A DNA stretch of 64,000 bases from Mesorhabditis belari (Eukaryota > Nematoda > Chromadorea > Rhabditida > Rhabditidae), in assembly GCA_958450365.1 (NCBI GenBank), contig CAUEEP010000730.1, forward strand, positions 1,722,001 through 1,786,000. The letters are read 5' to 3'. Below the pieces are notes generated by a model. That model was given only the letters and a program-made list of their open reading frames with translations, did no database searches and was not told the origin of the DNA. Made by a program: the position numbers and the translations under genes. Below, piece after piece: positions 1-12,217 of this stretch. How positions within the stretch are numbered: the first letter of the stretch is position 1; every line of letters starts with the position of its first letter.

Positions 1-3000
1 ATGAGGGATTGCGTGGATCAAAGTCGAACCCGGATCTAGCGAACACAATCTCTCACTACTATGGCCCGGTGAAGAGTGACTCTCCGGAACACGTCCTGAA
101 AATCTATCGCGGCGATCAAACCTTCAAGTATTTACCAATCTTCAAAGAAACAACCGCTCAAAATGTTGTCCAATTGGCACTTCAGGTAACTGGTTCACAG
201 AAATTGTTTCTTTGAAATCGAAATTGTTTAGGAATTCGGCATGACAACAGAGGGGAGTCTAGAATGGGCACTTTGCGAGGTGACCGTCTGCGAGAATCAC
301 ACAAACGAAAGCATGGTTTGAGAGGAGAAAACTGAAAATTAAACATATTCCAAATTTCAGACCTCGAAAAATCCCCTTGTAATTAAACAGCGCCGATTGC
401 CTCCGCAAATGGAGAATTTGGCCGAAAGGATTGCGTTGAATAGCAGGTAATTTTAAGATTTCAATTAAAGATTTAAGATAAAGATTTTAAGATTTCAATA
501 CAAAATGATCGTAGAACGTATGAGATTTCAATATTTTCAGATATTATCTGAAGAACAACAACCGCAGTGAGCCGCTAGTGCCCGATGAGCTCGCGCCGGA
601 TATCATGAAAGAGGCACAAGCACAAATATTGTCTTTGAATGCGCAGGTGAATAATAAAGGCTTTTTCTTATGGCAAATTAAGAAATATCATTTGTTTACC
701 TTGCTTATAAAGTAAATATTTATGCTCTAACATTTGAGGTTGTCGCCGCTCAACTCACGCTACAAGACTTCTCGATTTTTGCCTCCATCGAACCCACCGA
801 ATACATCGACTCACTTTTCAAGCTCGAGAGCAGGTAAAAGGATATAGTTGATAGGATTAAGATTCTAAAAAGAAAGTTTTCAATTTAGTCTTTGTCTTGG
901 CATTGTTAAAAGCAATAATAATCTTTTTAAAAGGTTCTCGGACATTTCATACCCGTCGCGCCCCTTTTTCCATTGACAATCTAACTTTGAACTCAAATAT
1001 CTTGGCTTTGGGTTGTTCAATTTAAATATTCTTGTAATCATTGGATGCGCCCAGTCTTTCTCTGTCGATTGGTACAAAAACTATTTAAATTGGACACCCC
1101 AAAATCAAGATATTTGAGCTCAAAGTTGGATTTCCAATGGCAAAGGGGCGGGGCGCGTATCAAATCTCCCACAATCTTTTAAAAGAGACATCAAAACTTA
1201 CTTTGAAATGTTAAGCTAGATACTGTTGAAACAAAGGCAACTATACAGTAAAACGTTAATCTTTTTATCTTATTGTTAAAAGCTAAAGAATTTATAGATA
1301 TGGATGGCCAAAGTTAGACGAATTCGAGCGGGTGTTCAACCGGGAAATGTGGTGGGTGGCGACAGAAGTTTGCCGAGAGAAAAGCACACAACGACGCTCG
1401 AAATTGATCAAAAAGTTCATCAAAGTGGCAAGGTAGCGAAAAAAACCTTTAAAAAAACAGTAAATCTTTCTATAAAAGTTTTAGATGTTGTCGAGATTTG
1501 CGCAATTTCAACTCAATGTTCGCGATCGTTTCCGGATTGGATAAACCGGCCGTTCGACGATTGCACAATTCGTGGGAACGTGTTGGAGGGTACTTATTTC
1601 AGCCACAAAGTTTTGGATTTCAAAGATTTCAGAAAGTATGCTCGTTTCCTCGAAGAAATCCATGCATTGATCGATCCATCTAGGAATATGTCCCGATATC
1701 GTCAACATCTATCAACCGTCAGCCCGGAACCGCCAGTGATCCCGATTTTCCCAGTCATTAAAAAGGTTTAAGCTGGATTTGGGGAACAATTTTCAAAGAA
1801 GTTTAGGATCTAACATTTCTGCATGAAGGGAATCCGACGTATACCGAGAAGCTGGTCAACTTTGAGAAATTGCGCATGATCGCGAGAGAAGTGCGACGAG
1901 TGAACAAGCTCAGCTCTGCACCCTACGAGATTGGAAGCATGGCGGAAAGGGTGAGAATCGTTTGAATGCCCGAATTCTTTAAATCAAAAGTTGGACTTTG
2001 TTAAAAGATTGCTTTTAGGCCTAGTAACAGTGGAGTACAAGTCTAAAACATTTAGTCCATCTGGTACTGGATCCAGCAGCCGGTGCTGATCTAGATCCAG
2101 CAGCTGGTGCTGATCTAGATCCGGCAGCCGGTGCTGATCTAGATCCAGCAGCCGGTGCTGATCTAGATCCAGCAGCCGGTGCTGATCTAGATCCAGCAGC
2201 CGGTGCTGATCTAGATCCAGCAGCCGGTGCTGATCTAGATCCAGCAGCCGGTGCTAGGCCATAGCTTTTGTTGTTTTTGATATCTCTTATAGATAGTTGA
2301 CTACTATTGGATAACTATTGGATAAAAAGTCAAAGCAAACACTCACTTGCTGCCATTTCAGAGTGGAACGACCATCAATGATGCATTGCTTTACATGAAT
2401 GCTTTCGATGGGGGAACGGGCACAGTGGCAACGATGCGGAAAGGAGGAAGGACTGGACAACCAAGGAAAAAGGTAGTTTGGGGGAATTTTGAAGCTAAGA
2501 AGTGATGCTAAAGTCAAAGTAAATTCTAAGAAGTGGTGCTAAAGTCAAGCAATTTTTTTACCTAGATTTAGAGAAAGTTCGAATGGATCGAGGTAGTCAT
2601 TCACTTGTGTAAAGGGTTTTTTTGGTTCACAAATTTCACTTTTTAAACTTCTTTCTATTCGATTTTAAGCTTTTAATCAAAATTTCAGATCTACGAACAA
2701 GCACTGATGGTAAGGAAAGTGAAAGCCTATCTTGGTGGGCTGAATGTTGTCGAGAATGAGACGGATCTCGATAATCTCTCCATTGAAGCCGAACCGTCAG
2801 TGAATGCTCCAAAAATGAGGTTGGAACAAATAAAAAAGACGGCTAAAACTCTATGTTAATTTGCATTGTTTGCTTATCCGCTTAGACTTGCTAGATCTAT
2901 ACATAAAGCTTACTATTAGTCAAAAACAGAAGCAAAGTAAACCCACCCATTGTTGCCTCTTTCTAGACGAGCTCCTTCCCCAACTCCATCTTCGATTTCT

Positions 3001-3651
3001 TCCCATTCCACCGGCTCCGATCACAAACGCATAATGCTACCGGGTGGATCGAAATTCGGCATCGATAGTCCGCAAGCTGTTCAAAAAATGCTCGCTCTTG
3101 TGCAAAATTCGAAGTAATAACTGCGAAAATAGCTTTGCAAATGGAATCTTTAGATTGAAAGGATCTTCCAATCAACCAAGCCCATCAACCTCTTCTCGCT
3201 CCATCTCCAGACCAACACTGTCTGCTAGGTAGTCCTTGAATGACACTCTAAACCGGCTATCGGCTATCGGCTATATTGTCCAATCAATTTCAGATCATCA
3301 GCTGGTTCGGGAATGCTGAGAATGAGCCGTTCATCAGCCTCACAATCGGTTGACAACAGCAGTCTGCCACAGAGAGCTGTTGATCTCAATCGGGAGACGA
3401 GTGCTGTTACGAATATTTACGGTAAGAATTGATCAGTACTGTTTAACTAAAGTTACCTCAACTAAAGGAACGAAAAGACTTTTTTGGACAGCCTGATTTT
3501 AGAGCTTTACAACCCGTATTTCTTGATTGATAGCTGTTCAACTAAGGTTGAGTACAACAAGGCTATTATCAGATACTAACCGACCATCACTTGTTATTAG
3601 AGCCTTACAGCACTAAGATGTAAATTTTCAGGCAATGATGTCCTCATTTGA
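1..3651 (+). CDS. pxf-1: PDZ-GEF / RapGEF2-type Rap guanine nucleotide exchange factor, 3' part
   Basis: Rap GTPase exchange factor, cytoplasmic side of membranes and junctions; the 5' part (cyclic-nucleotide-binding-like, REM and PDZ domains in this family) lies beyond the left edge. Visible exons: <1-185, 232-315, 361-446, 541-646, 739-833, 1298-1432, 1485-1589, 1633-1765, 1807-1950, 2362-2472, 2689-2819, 2967-3113, 3154-3228, 3294-3421, 3632-3651; all phases agree. The first three exons encode a Ras-association domain ([28 protein letters not shown]). The CDC25/RasGEF catalytic domain follows: [50 protein letters not shown] and [11 protein letters not shown] are hallmark blocks. The tail is Ser/Pro-rich and disordered. 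As modelled it ends NDVLI after a short last exon; a different acceptor gives a longer tail (see findings). Family assignment is firm. The symbol rests on the domain order and RA/GEF sequence, which match PDZ-GEF better than Epac. Confidence 0.93.
915..1195. repeat. Imperfect foldback (MITE-like) in a pxf-1 intron
   Basis: The two halves of this stretch are imperfect reverse complements (for example CTCAAATATCTTG on one side against CAAGATATTTGAG on the other, and GCGCCCC.. against GGGGCGGGGCGCG). The whole would form one long hairpin. It accounts for the unusually long intron between the 739-833 and 1298-1432 exons. No coding capacity is seen, and I found no second copy in the window. Confidence 0.7.
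2067..2255. repeat. 24-bp minisatellite in a pxf-1 intron
   Basis: About eight head-to-tail copies of a 24-bp unit, GATCTAGATCCAGCAGCCGG plus TGCT, nearly identical to each other. The unit is GC-rich against an AT-rich background and contains a GATCTAGATC palindrome. It sits between the 1807-1950 and 2362-2472 exons. One frame is open throughout (repeat LDPAAGAD), but it is not in a phase that the flanking exons could use. Confidence 0.95.
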
Positions 3652-5816
3652 TGGCAATGATGATCCGATCGCTCTTCAATCCATTCATGAACAATATCCT
3701 TTACATCCAGATGTCGTTAGTGCAAATTTCCGAATTCAATTCTCAAAACGTCGTGTCTTTCACCCCTCAAAACCTCACTTCATAAAGGAAAACGTTCAAG
3801 GAATAGTGCGCTGGAAGCAATCCTACTCTCCATATTATGGTAACTACGATATTTACTTATTCATCCAAGCTGGCATCCAAGCTCCAAGCTTATTCATCTC
3901 CTCATTTTGTGTGCTAATCTATCTTACTGGTGCTATACCTCTTGCGTGCTAATAATGTATCCCAATTAAAGATGATCGTTGTGACTGTGTCTCTTAATTG
4001 ATGTGTTTTCTAAAAAATGCTCTAGAAAAGATCTATCGTAATCCTGGTATTTCGGTGAAAATAGCTTAATTAGCCTATTTTCATCGATTTGAAGCAGATG
4101 AAGGCTAAGAAAAAATAGCTGGTTACCGTAGCTGAGGTACGATAGCTTTCACTTTCTTAGAAACGCATCTTTTAGAGAAAACACTTTGATCAAGAATCCC
4201 AGTTTATTGCCTCTTTAAATGCTCTAACTGCTGAATCCCAATACGGTCTCTTTAATGCCTTTTTTTCGTTCAATCTGTGATTTGCATTTTCCTTCATTTC
4301 CTCTATCATTTGCGCCATACCAATTTTTCAGTTCAATTTTCATGTCGACAATTTATGGCTGACTTGCCAAAAGACTTCTGACTCTTTTCTCTGTTTATTT
4401 ATAGACTCGTTGTGATATTCGACTTTTTCACTACGCAATTTTGTATTCACTTATGCATGAATTGAAAGATATAAAGTTTTATCATCATTGCAAGAAAGGA
4501 CAAAACTCGGATTGATCAGATGTTCAGAACGATCGGATTAGATGTTCAGAACGATCTGATTAGATGATCAGATCGCACTTTCCTCTCACTATTGGTTTAG
4601 CTGTTGTTTAAGCAACACAATGGTTAACAGGATGTAGAATTCATATTAAAATTATAGTCAAATTTAAGGAAAATTTGAGCATAATGATGCCAAAAACAAC
4701 CTTTAAATTGATCTAATTCGATTCGATTATATTAGAATTTCTCTTTTGCTTCCTAGATGGCCAAAAAAATATTCAGCTTTAAATTTGCACCCAAAAGTTT
4801 TCGGAGACGGGGAATCAATTGGAGCTATTCATTTTATTGAGTCTATCAACTGGAACTCGGGTTTACTGGTCTAAACTTTTAGATAAACTTAGCCCACCTT
4901 GGAGAGGAGAATTGCAGCTTTTATTGGGTTGGGGAGAATGAGTCGGCGCCGAAAATCAAAAAAATGTCTAAAACTTCTATTCGACTTCGTCAAATAATAT
5001 GCGTTTGATATCAGTAGAATGGTTAACTAATTCTCTACAAAATGACATTTAAAAGAAAATTCAAACAGCGCCTCCGCTCAAGAAAAAGCCATTTTTTCCA
5101 AAAACACAAACTGTCATCTAGAAAAAACCATTGGTGGGATCTTCCTGAAATTTGGCAACTTAAGTAATTGAATGTGCTCTATCTTTTTTATATAAACACC
5201 AAAGAAGGTTTATGTGAAAGAAACTGTTCAAATGATGAGTCGGACTCTTTGCCATTTTAACCAGCTGCGTTTGGAAGTTCATAAACTCCACGAAAGAAAA
5301 GCTTTGTGGAATCTCTCAAAAGTCATTTTGTAGAGAAATAGTGGATCCTTTTGTGAAACCAAACATATGTTTAAAGAAGGCTTTGTGTGCAAAAGTCCCT
5401 TTGTGGGCGGATCATTCTCCAACCCAATAGATGATATATAGCAACACTGATATATAGCAAGACAGTTATCTATGCAAAAGTTTCACTCCACCGCAAATTG
5501 TATGCCCAAGTAGTGAACGGAAATGTTCCTGAAACAGCTGTGATTGATGAGTTGAACCCTTTTTTTTTTACTCAGCTGATCTCTTTGGTCTATTTGACCA
5601 AGGCAGAGCTTTTACTTCTTTTTAGACTTGTAAACGATCATTGTTAACCATTATTGTTCGCTAGAATGCGTCAATCAGCTATCAGCTTGTTTTAGTTGAT
5701 TAGAAAAGTTCTTTTTCTAGCACTTTTTGTCATGATTACCTTCAGCTCTCTATCATAAACACATCATAAACATAATCAAATCTATTTATTAGTTGAAAGT
5801 TCAATCAGCCTTCAGC
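3652..5816. other. Spacer between pxf-1 and the isochorismatase-domain gene
   Basis: No supported gene. A 301-nt open frame overlaps its start (3652-3952) and may be an alternative pxf-1 C-terminus. Around 4498-4575 a short motif (GATCAGATGTTCAGAACGATC and variants) is repeated about three times. One TA-flanked inverted-repeat element lies at 4924-5427. The final 200 bp before the next start codon should hold its promoter, but I recognise no motif. Confidence 0.6.
4924..5427. mobile_element. Non-autonomous mariner-like element (about 504 bp)
   Basis: Terminal inverted repeats TTGGGTTGG(G)GAGAATGA at the left and TCATTCTCCAACCCAA at the right, bounded by TA on both sides, as expected for Tc1/mariner insertion. 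The interior has no intact open frame. The TTGGGTTGG end resembles the TTAGGTTGG end of the element at 33026-33719, so the two may be related. Confidence 0.7.
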
Positions 5817-6775
5817 ATGGCTTGTCGTATCAGCCGTCTCAAACCCCAAAACTCGGTGCTTTTCGTTTGCGATCTTCAAGAGAAATTCAGGTTCAAGAAA
5901 GCTAAAGCTATAATTTTTCCCTTACAGACATCAAATCAAATTCTTCCCCGAGATTTGCATAGTTGGACGACGGTTGATCGATGCGGCAAAGATCCTTGAC
6001 ATTAAGGTGGCTTTCTTTCGCTAAAAAAAGTGAAAGAGTATTTACGATTTGTATTTGATGCACTTACCGAAGAAGTACTTAATGTTATCAATCATAAACA
6101 GATTTACCAATCATAAACTTTGCAGACTATCGCCACTGAACACTATCCAAAGGGTCTTGGCCGTTTCGTGCCCGAACTCGGCATCAGAGATCGACCCGAT
6201 ATTTCTGTGTACGAGAAAGTTAAGGTAAGTTGAATTTTTTCCTATTTCATTCCTTTTTTTTTGTTTTCTATGTGTATCGATCCGGTTCTTCAACATGTGA
6301 AAGACAAGAGGAATGTCATTCTTTTTGGAATTGAATCACATGTAAGGTAGATTTTGAAGTGGTATTTTGAAGAATTCTTTTGAAGACTGATTACTCAGGT
6401 CTGCATCTTGCAAACAGCACTTGATTTGCTTGAAAACAATATAAATGTTCATGTGGTTGTTGACGGGACGAGCAGTCGAACACAAGAAAGCAGGTAATCG
6501 AGAAATGGGAAAAGGGAACGGATTCATTGTTATTCTTTTCATAGCATTATACAAAGTACATTACTCCAAAATTCAGAAAGTATGCTTTCAAGCAAATGAA
6601 ACAAGCGGGCGCGGTGCTGACAACGAGTGAAAGTGTCATTTTGGGGCTCCTTGATGGAGCTGATCATCCAAAGTTTAGAGAAGTTCACATATTTCATTTC
6701 ATCCAATCATTTCCTCTTCAGGTTCAAAAGTTGATCCTCCAAAGCGCACCGGTTACAGATCTTTGCAAGTTGTAG
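5817..6775 (+). CDS. Isochorismatase-domain (cysteine hydrolase-like) protein, ISOC1/2 type
   Basis: Member of the isochorismatase-like hydrolase family, best matching animal ISOC2-type proteins (about 200 residues, cytosolic or mitochondrial, physiological substrate unknown). Exons: 5817-5890, 5928-6006, 6126-6224, about 6282-6341, 6399-6493, 6577-6682, 6722-6775. Family blocks: VLFVCDLQEKFRHQIKFFPE with the catalytic Asp, TEHYPKGLGRFVPELG, FSMCIDPVL, ILFGIESHVCILQTALDLL with the nucleophile Cys, VVVDGTSSRTQESRKYAFKQ, and LTTSESVILGLLDGADHPKF. All introns have GT..AG ends except the third: the donor after the 6126-6224 exon is good (AG|GTAAGT), but no AG exists before the conserved FSMCID block, and reading through meets an in-frame TGA at 6231. 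So this is an unusual acceptor, a sequence error or a disabled gene. The rest of the frame is intact, which argues against an old pseudogene. Confidence 0.85.
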
Positions 6776-7737
6776 CTCTTTGAAATGATTCCAAATTGCC
6801 ATATATTTTAGATTCAAATGTAGATAAAGTATTGATATATTTGATACGGAATGAATCACAACTCAATTCAATTCACAAGAAAAGAAAAAATTTGCTGTAC
6901 AATTTAGCAAATGCTTTGGAAATCGATGCTCAAATCAGAGACTATCAAAAAGGAAAAAAAGGGAAAAGGGATGGACAAATGAGATCAAAAAAAAAGCACA
7001 AAAGGATTAAACAAATCAACTACAAAATAGAAATGGCACAATAAAGAGGTGGGATGGGCTGATTGGTTGATGGTTTGCTAAAAAGTGGCAACTGCAAGCT
7101 TTGCTACAAAGTCTGCGTGCTTTTAGTCATACATTCACAATGTTATTGCGGTAAGATTACAATATCTTTCAAAAGTTGACACGTTTTAGAAAATCATAAA
7201 CCAAAAAGAGCATTGATTGATCTGATGCGCTAATGACAGGATTTCTTCTCTGATTTGAGCATGAATTCAATGATTCTTTCATAAATTTGCTGATAGAATC
7301 GATAATGGAAATTTTGAGAATAAAAAAAAAGGGCCTTATTCAACTAATACCCGTAAGTTGATCCTTGGCATAAAAAGAAATACACAAAAAAAACAAAAAA
7401 AACAATCAAAGTCAATTGTTGCCTCAGAGAATCATCAAATATAAATTTGATAAAATGATTTTGAAAAGAAATTGGAAGTGTTAAAGTGAAAATTTTCGTT
7501 ACTTAAACACTACTTTTCTTATGTACAATGAAATTTGTTGAAAGTTGGAGACAATTTTGTACGCTTTGGCATACATAATATGTGGTGGGGGAAACACCGT
7601 AATGGGGACACGTCAGTTGAAATGAGGAAGTGATCAATGAATAGATTTCGAATAAATAGAAGAAATTCAGGCACTAGACTAGCGAAAACTAGGAGAAATT
7701 GAGAGGAAAAAGCTCAGCGTTCATTAGAGTTTTATCC
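6776..7737. other. Convergent intergenic spacer, mainly 3' UTR sequence
   Basis: It lies between the 3' ends of the isochorismatase-domain gene (+) and QSOX (-). An AATAAA polyadenylation signal for the plus-strand gene is at 7040-7045. The 82-codon open frame at 6796-7044 is Lys/Asn-rich, overlaps that signal and has no homology I recognise, so I do not call it. Confidence 0.6.
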
Positions 7738-10700
7738 TTAAAAAGCGAGACGTCTGTCAGCGAGTCGATTGTGAGGCTTGATGCTTCCATAGTAGCGGAG
7801 GAGGAAGTTTCGGACCTGAATTTTTGCTGTAAAAGAGTCATTCAAGTACTTTAGTACTAAACTTAATGCTATAAATGATCTTCTTATATCCACCGAAGAC
7901 TCCAAAAACAAGAATTCAACTCTTTAGCTAGTGGATAAACCTAGAAATCTTAAACGAAAGTTTGCGCTGCTGTGTGTTTTGTTAGGAACTTTGTAAGACT
8001 ACTAGAATCACTTTGTAAGACTTATAGTTAGCACCTAGACTTACTGTTATAGTTAACAAGATCCGGATTCGATTCCTGATCCGTTGCTTCTAAGTTTAAC
8101 TGTTTTAAAGTTCATCATTGCTATTAAGCTGTTCAGAAACTCTTTCCGTTTCTTTTCATAGACTTTCTGGACAGCTTAATATAATATTAGTTTACTCTTA
8201 TGTGTAAAGTGTTAATGAGAGGATCAATCGATAAGAAAATCAATCGAGTACTTATCAACAAAACACAATACCTGTCTTCGACTGAACTGTCCTCCAGAAT
8301 GACAAGTGGGGCAGAGGAATGGGGCCGGGAATTGCATCTTCGAGAATTGCGGGTCCTCTGTCGTGGTGCCTTTGAGTCGATCATTGACAATGTTGTGTGC
8401 TCTCCAGAGATATGTCATCATATCATGTGGGTGACGAACCTAAACAGCTTTTTGTAAATGATTTCCTTTTCGTTTTGCACCCTTCGTTCTGTCATCGGGA
8501 ATTTCGTGGTTGTCATTGCCATGAAGTGATCTCTGCATTCTCGACACCCGAAAAACGATGAAACCCATCCTTGGATTGATTTAAGTGGCCGAAGTGGATC
8601 GACTCGTTCATCCTGAAAACTCGCTATGTGTTGAACTCAGAGTTGTTCTGTGAACTGTGGAATTCTCTATCAACTTTGGAATTCTCTATAGAATGCATTA
8701 TCAAATTCTGTGCTAGTTTTAAGATTGTTTTAAACTCTATTGATTTTTCGGATATATTTAATGCTCTTTTATCTTTTTTTTTCAGTCCTATGTGTTTCAG
8801 ATTTAGTTCTATATTTTTATTCATAGTTGAACAAGTTATTAATATTAAGTTAGGGTTTAAAATTGAAAAAAAAACCCAACCTTAATCGTATCAATGTAAG
8901 TGTGCACAGAAAGTGCATGGAAAGTTGTCCAAAGCCCACAGGTGTATCTAAATTTATATTATTATCATCTTTGATATTCATATTATCTAAATGCTTGGTA
9001 ACTTCTTGCATGACTCACCCTCTGAACATCGCCGATGTCCCCTTGCAGTGTTGCCAGGAGGAATTTGTGGGGAATGGATGAGCGTAGACTCGCTAGAATA
9101 AGAAGATTAAAGAAAATTAAAAGGAAATTGATTTCTTTTACTTCAACAGTGTCGAATTGTCTTCTCCATTCATCAACTGAAATGTGTCCGAATGATCGCC
9201 GAGAATCAAGCCATTCGCGCAAATGAGTGAACACCAAACGGGCACGCTCCGAGTTTTTCAGGATCTAAAATTTCATGTTGAAAAGGTTATCTGGCACTAA
9301 GAATACTTTACTTTGGTTCATTACAATATTTTGGAATAGTAATGGCCTATGCCAGGGACAGAGATAGTTTTGTTAAGGAATAGGATACTTAAGCTGCAGC
9401 CAAGAAGAGAAATACTCAGTCTTAATGTCTGAATACTTTTAGACCGGCATACTGTAGTACAATTTGATACTTTAAAGTATCTTCAAGTGCTCAAGTGCTT
9501 CAAGTGCTTTATAGTTTTACAATCCTTACCGTTGACGAGGTTCGCTTTTTCCTTAACGTGCGCTTGAGCTCATTTGAGAAGGACAACACTGGGAAATGCT
9601 GAAATTCTTGGTTAGATAGAGAAACGCTCAACAAAACTCACATTGGCCAATAAATCTACAAAGTTGAAAAGATTCGTGAAGTTTTCGCCTTGTATGAATC
9701 CAGGTGATCGAATCACCTAGAATTTTTATTTTCTAGAACGATTCAAGTTTTTAGAAAGTCACCTCATCGTAGAGAGCTGTGTGCATTGCTTTCAGCATGT
9801 CCGTTTCCGAGACGTAGTACATGTCGCGACAACTGAACATTATAAACGTTTGTTTATTTGTCAAACACTTTGTTCATAGATTATCTAATGATCTAAAGTT
9901 TCAGCATCTCCCGATCTTGTTACAGTAAGAATCAAAGCTTGCAAATTGAATAAATCTTAACCTAGGCACTGAAACAATTGCAGTATCCTTTAGGATAAAA
10001 TTTCTTTACTGTATATTCCTCACCTATCCGGGAATTTGAAGCAATCAATAACAGGTGCTCTTGTTGTTGTGAATGGTCGAAGTGTGGTGGTTGTTGATGG
10101 AGGAAAGGTGGCTGGTGGAGCTCTGTTGTGTGACCAACGATCACCTTCGATTGCTCGATCAATCTCCGAGAATGAAGCATTAGTGAGTCTAAAGCTTCTT
10201 TAGAATCAGCTCTTTAGAATCAGCTCTCAATTGAATTCTTACTCCATGACAATGAGTAGTATAGCTTTCAGATTTGAAAGTCAAATTTTCCTACCTTGAC
10301 ATGTAAATCGCTTGTTGATGATCTCTTCTGAACAAGGCCACTGATGGGAATTCCTTGATCATCAACATGTTGACCAACGGAGAACTGTAAAGAGCTCGCT
10401 TAGTGCCAACGAGTCCTCGACGATCGAACATGTCAAGCATGAACTAAATTATTTGATTATTTTTCTGTGTTATTTTATTTCTTAATCTTTTCCTAACTCA
10501 TAAAATTTGATTCGTTAAACGAACGCGTCAATCAAACAAATCCTTTGTTTAAATAGAGACTCAGGATGTCCGAATAGATACAATATTTGAAGAAAAAGCG
10601 GTTGAACAGAAAAAAGAAAGAAAAAAGAAAGAAAAATCAACAGATACATTCGAGAGTTTCTTTGTAATGAATGAAAAGGGACAAGTTATTGATCAAAAGC

Positions 10701-12217
10701 TCAACTAACCCGAGCACCAAGTCCATCGGTTGTCTCAAAAACGATTGCCATGTACTCAGCGGCTTGCGGTACACCGTCCCACAACTGGCCATAAGTAGTA
10801 CGACTGGAAATGAAAGATATAGATCTGTTCTAAAAGCCAGACCAGTCCAGGCTAGGCTAGGACCAGAAAAGTCAGTCCTGTCCTGGCTTTCCTGCAGACT
10901 TGGCCCACACAAATCTTTAAGCTAGGCTTGGCCTACAGGCTTTGGATAGGTATATCAATTTGTACTCGATTAGATCAACTCAATCAACTTGCTAGATAAA
11001 ACTCACTCATTCACTTGGATATGAGTGAATGGAGGCCAATCCGGGTAACGGTTGAAAGCATACTCGTTGAGAACAGCCCTGAAAATGCAATGCAATTGAT
11101 TTCCCTTTCATTTGTTCGTACCTAAGTACACCATCTCGAAGAGCATCCGGTGCATGAGGAGTCTCCAATGCGATTCCATTGCCAGCCGATCGAGCTGTTC
11201 TTGCGAAATACTGAAAAATTAGATTACTGCTATAGCTATTGCACATAGAGAACTTGTTTTCAATACTCACAATCAGTAATTTTAATAGAAACTTCACAAA
11301 TACCTTGAGCACTGGATAGTGATCGATTCCATTCTCCCGGCAAATGTTCTGATTGTAGGCGTCAGCGCAATTGATCACAGCAACAGTAACAATCTGGAAG
11401 TGAATTTAATATTAAAATTGGTTAATCCTGAAAGTTAATATCAAAAAACAGTCGAATCTCACCTTATTCCATGGATAAACTTGATTGGCAAACTCTCGGA
11501 AGTACGGCGCAAACGCTCGACAATGACCACACCTAAACTTTAAAGTTAACAATGTTAAAAACTTGATTGTATTTCTCTTCTATCAGTTTTTTTATTCTTT
11601 TATTTTATCTCCCTAGCTCTTTCCAGATCAGCTGTTTATCAACGATTTGGAGTATGTTTGTCTAGTTTGAAAGGGAAGAGGTTAAAGAGATCTTCTGAAT
11701 GAGAATCACGTGTCTTTTGAGAGAAGCCTTGAGTGACAGCCTCTCAAAAAAGCTATCAGTGACTGTTAAGAGCCTGAAAATCCCTGACTAGTCTCTCTCT
11801 CTCTCTTTGTTCAAAAGCCACAAATATCTTGGGGATTGAGGGATCAATATGACCCTTTGCGTCACTTTTTTCAATGAACAATGAATCCTTACTGTTATAG
11901 AACTGAATTTTTATGGAAATTCAAACCTTTAACCTTATAGCAAGCTTTAAACCCCTTTTCTTAACCTACCAGTCAGCATAGAATTCGACCACGAACGCTC
12001 GATCCTGATAGTAGACTGTATCGGCGAAAGTTGCCTATAAAATCTTACTAAAGCTATAATTATCAAATCCCACTTGATCCAAATGCACAACTGGCTCGAA
12101 TCCTGGCGTGTACAAGGTGGGATTTAAGCCTTGTGGTACATAGTTGTACGTGGAAATGATAGCCACAGCCACCCGCGGAACACTTAGCCAGGCCGCCACC
12201 ACGGCTATCCACCACAT
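7738..12217 (-). CDS. QSOX: Quiescin sulfhydryl oxidase (QSOX)
   Basis: Flavoprotein that oxidises thiols to disulfides with O2 in the ER/Golgi or outside the cell. Minus-strand exons: 12074-12217, 11970-12034, 11463-11532, 11304-11393, 11122-11210, 11007-11078, 10710-10803, 10295-10443, 10024-10188, 9763-9832, 9642-9716, 9530-9598, 9142-9264, 9019-9092, 8881-8947, 8481-8612, 8272-8439, 7738-7815; 597 residues, all phases consistent. The order is signal peptide (MWWIAVVAAWLS..), thioredoxin domain with CGHC at residues 71-74, a degenerate second thioredoxin domain, a helical linker, and an Erv/ALR domain (GYTCGLWTTFHAL, FFGCRECRDHF with CREC at 495-498, YLWRAHNIVNDRL for FAD binding, CPTC at 559-562). 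All three family CxxC motifs are present. There is no C-terminal transmembrane helix, so the product is probably secreted. An upstream in-frame Met (12262) would lengthen the N-terminus; I chose 12217 because it puts the hydrophobic core at the start. Confidence 0.95.
8030..8180 (+). repeat. tRNA-like, SINE-like repeat in the last QSOX intron
   Basis: Contains a box-B-like GGATTCGATTCC (8067-8078) about 35 bp after an A-box-like TAGTTAGCACC. About 80 bp later comes the tail ACTTTCTGGACAGCTTAAT. The same tail, with a preceding GAACGAAAAG, recurs at 3468-3495, 39874-39903 and, diverged, 45600-45620, so it is a dispersed family. Assignment as a tRNA-derived SINE is inference. Confidence 0.4.

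Noticed and set aside
6796..7044. 82-codon Lys-rich frame after the isochorismatase-domain gene
   Set aside because: It lies in the probable 3' UTR, overlaps the AATAAA signal, and has A-rich composition.
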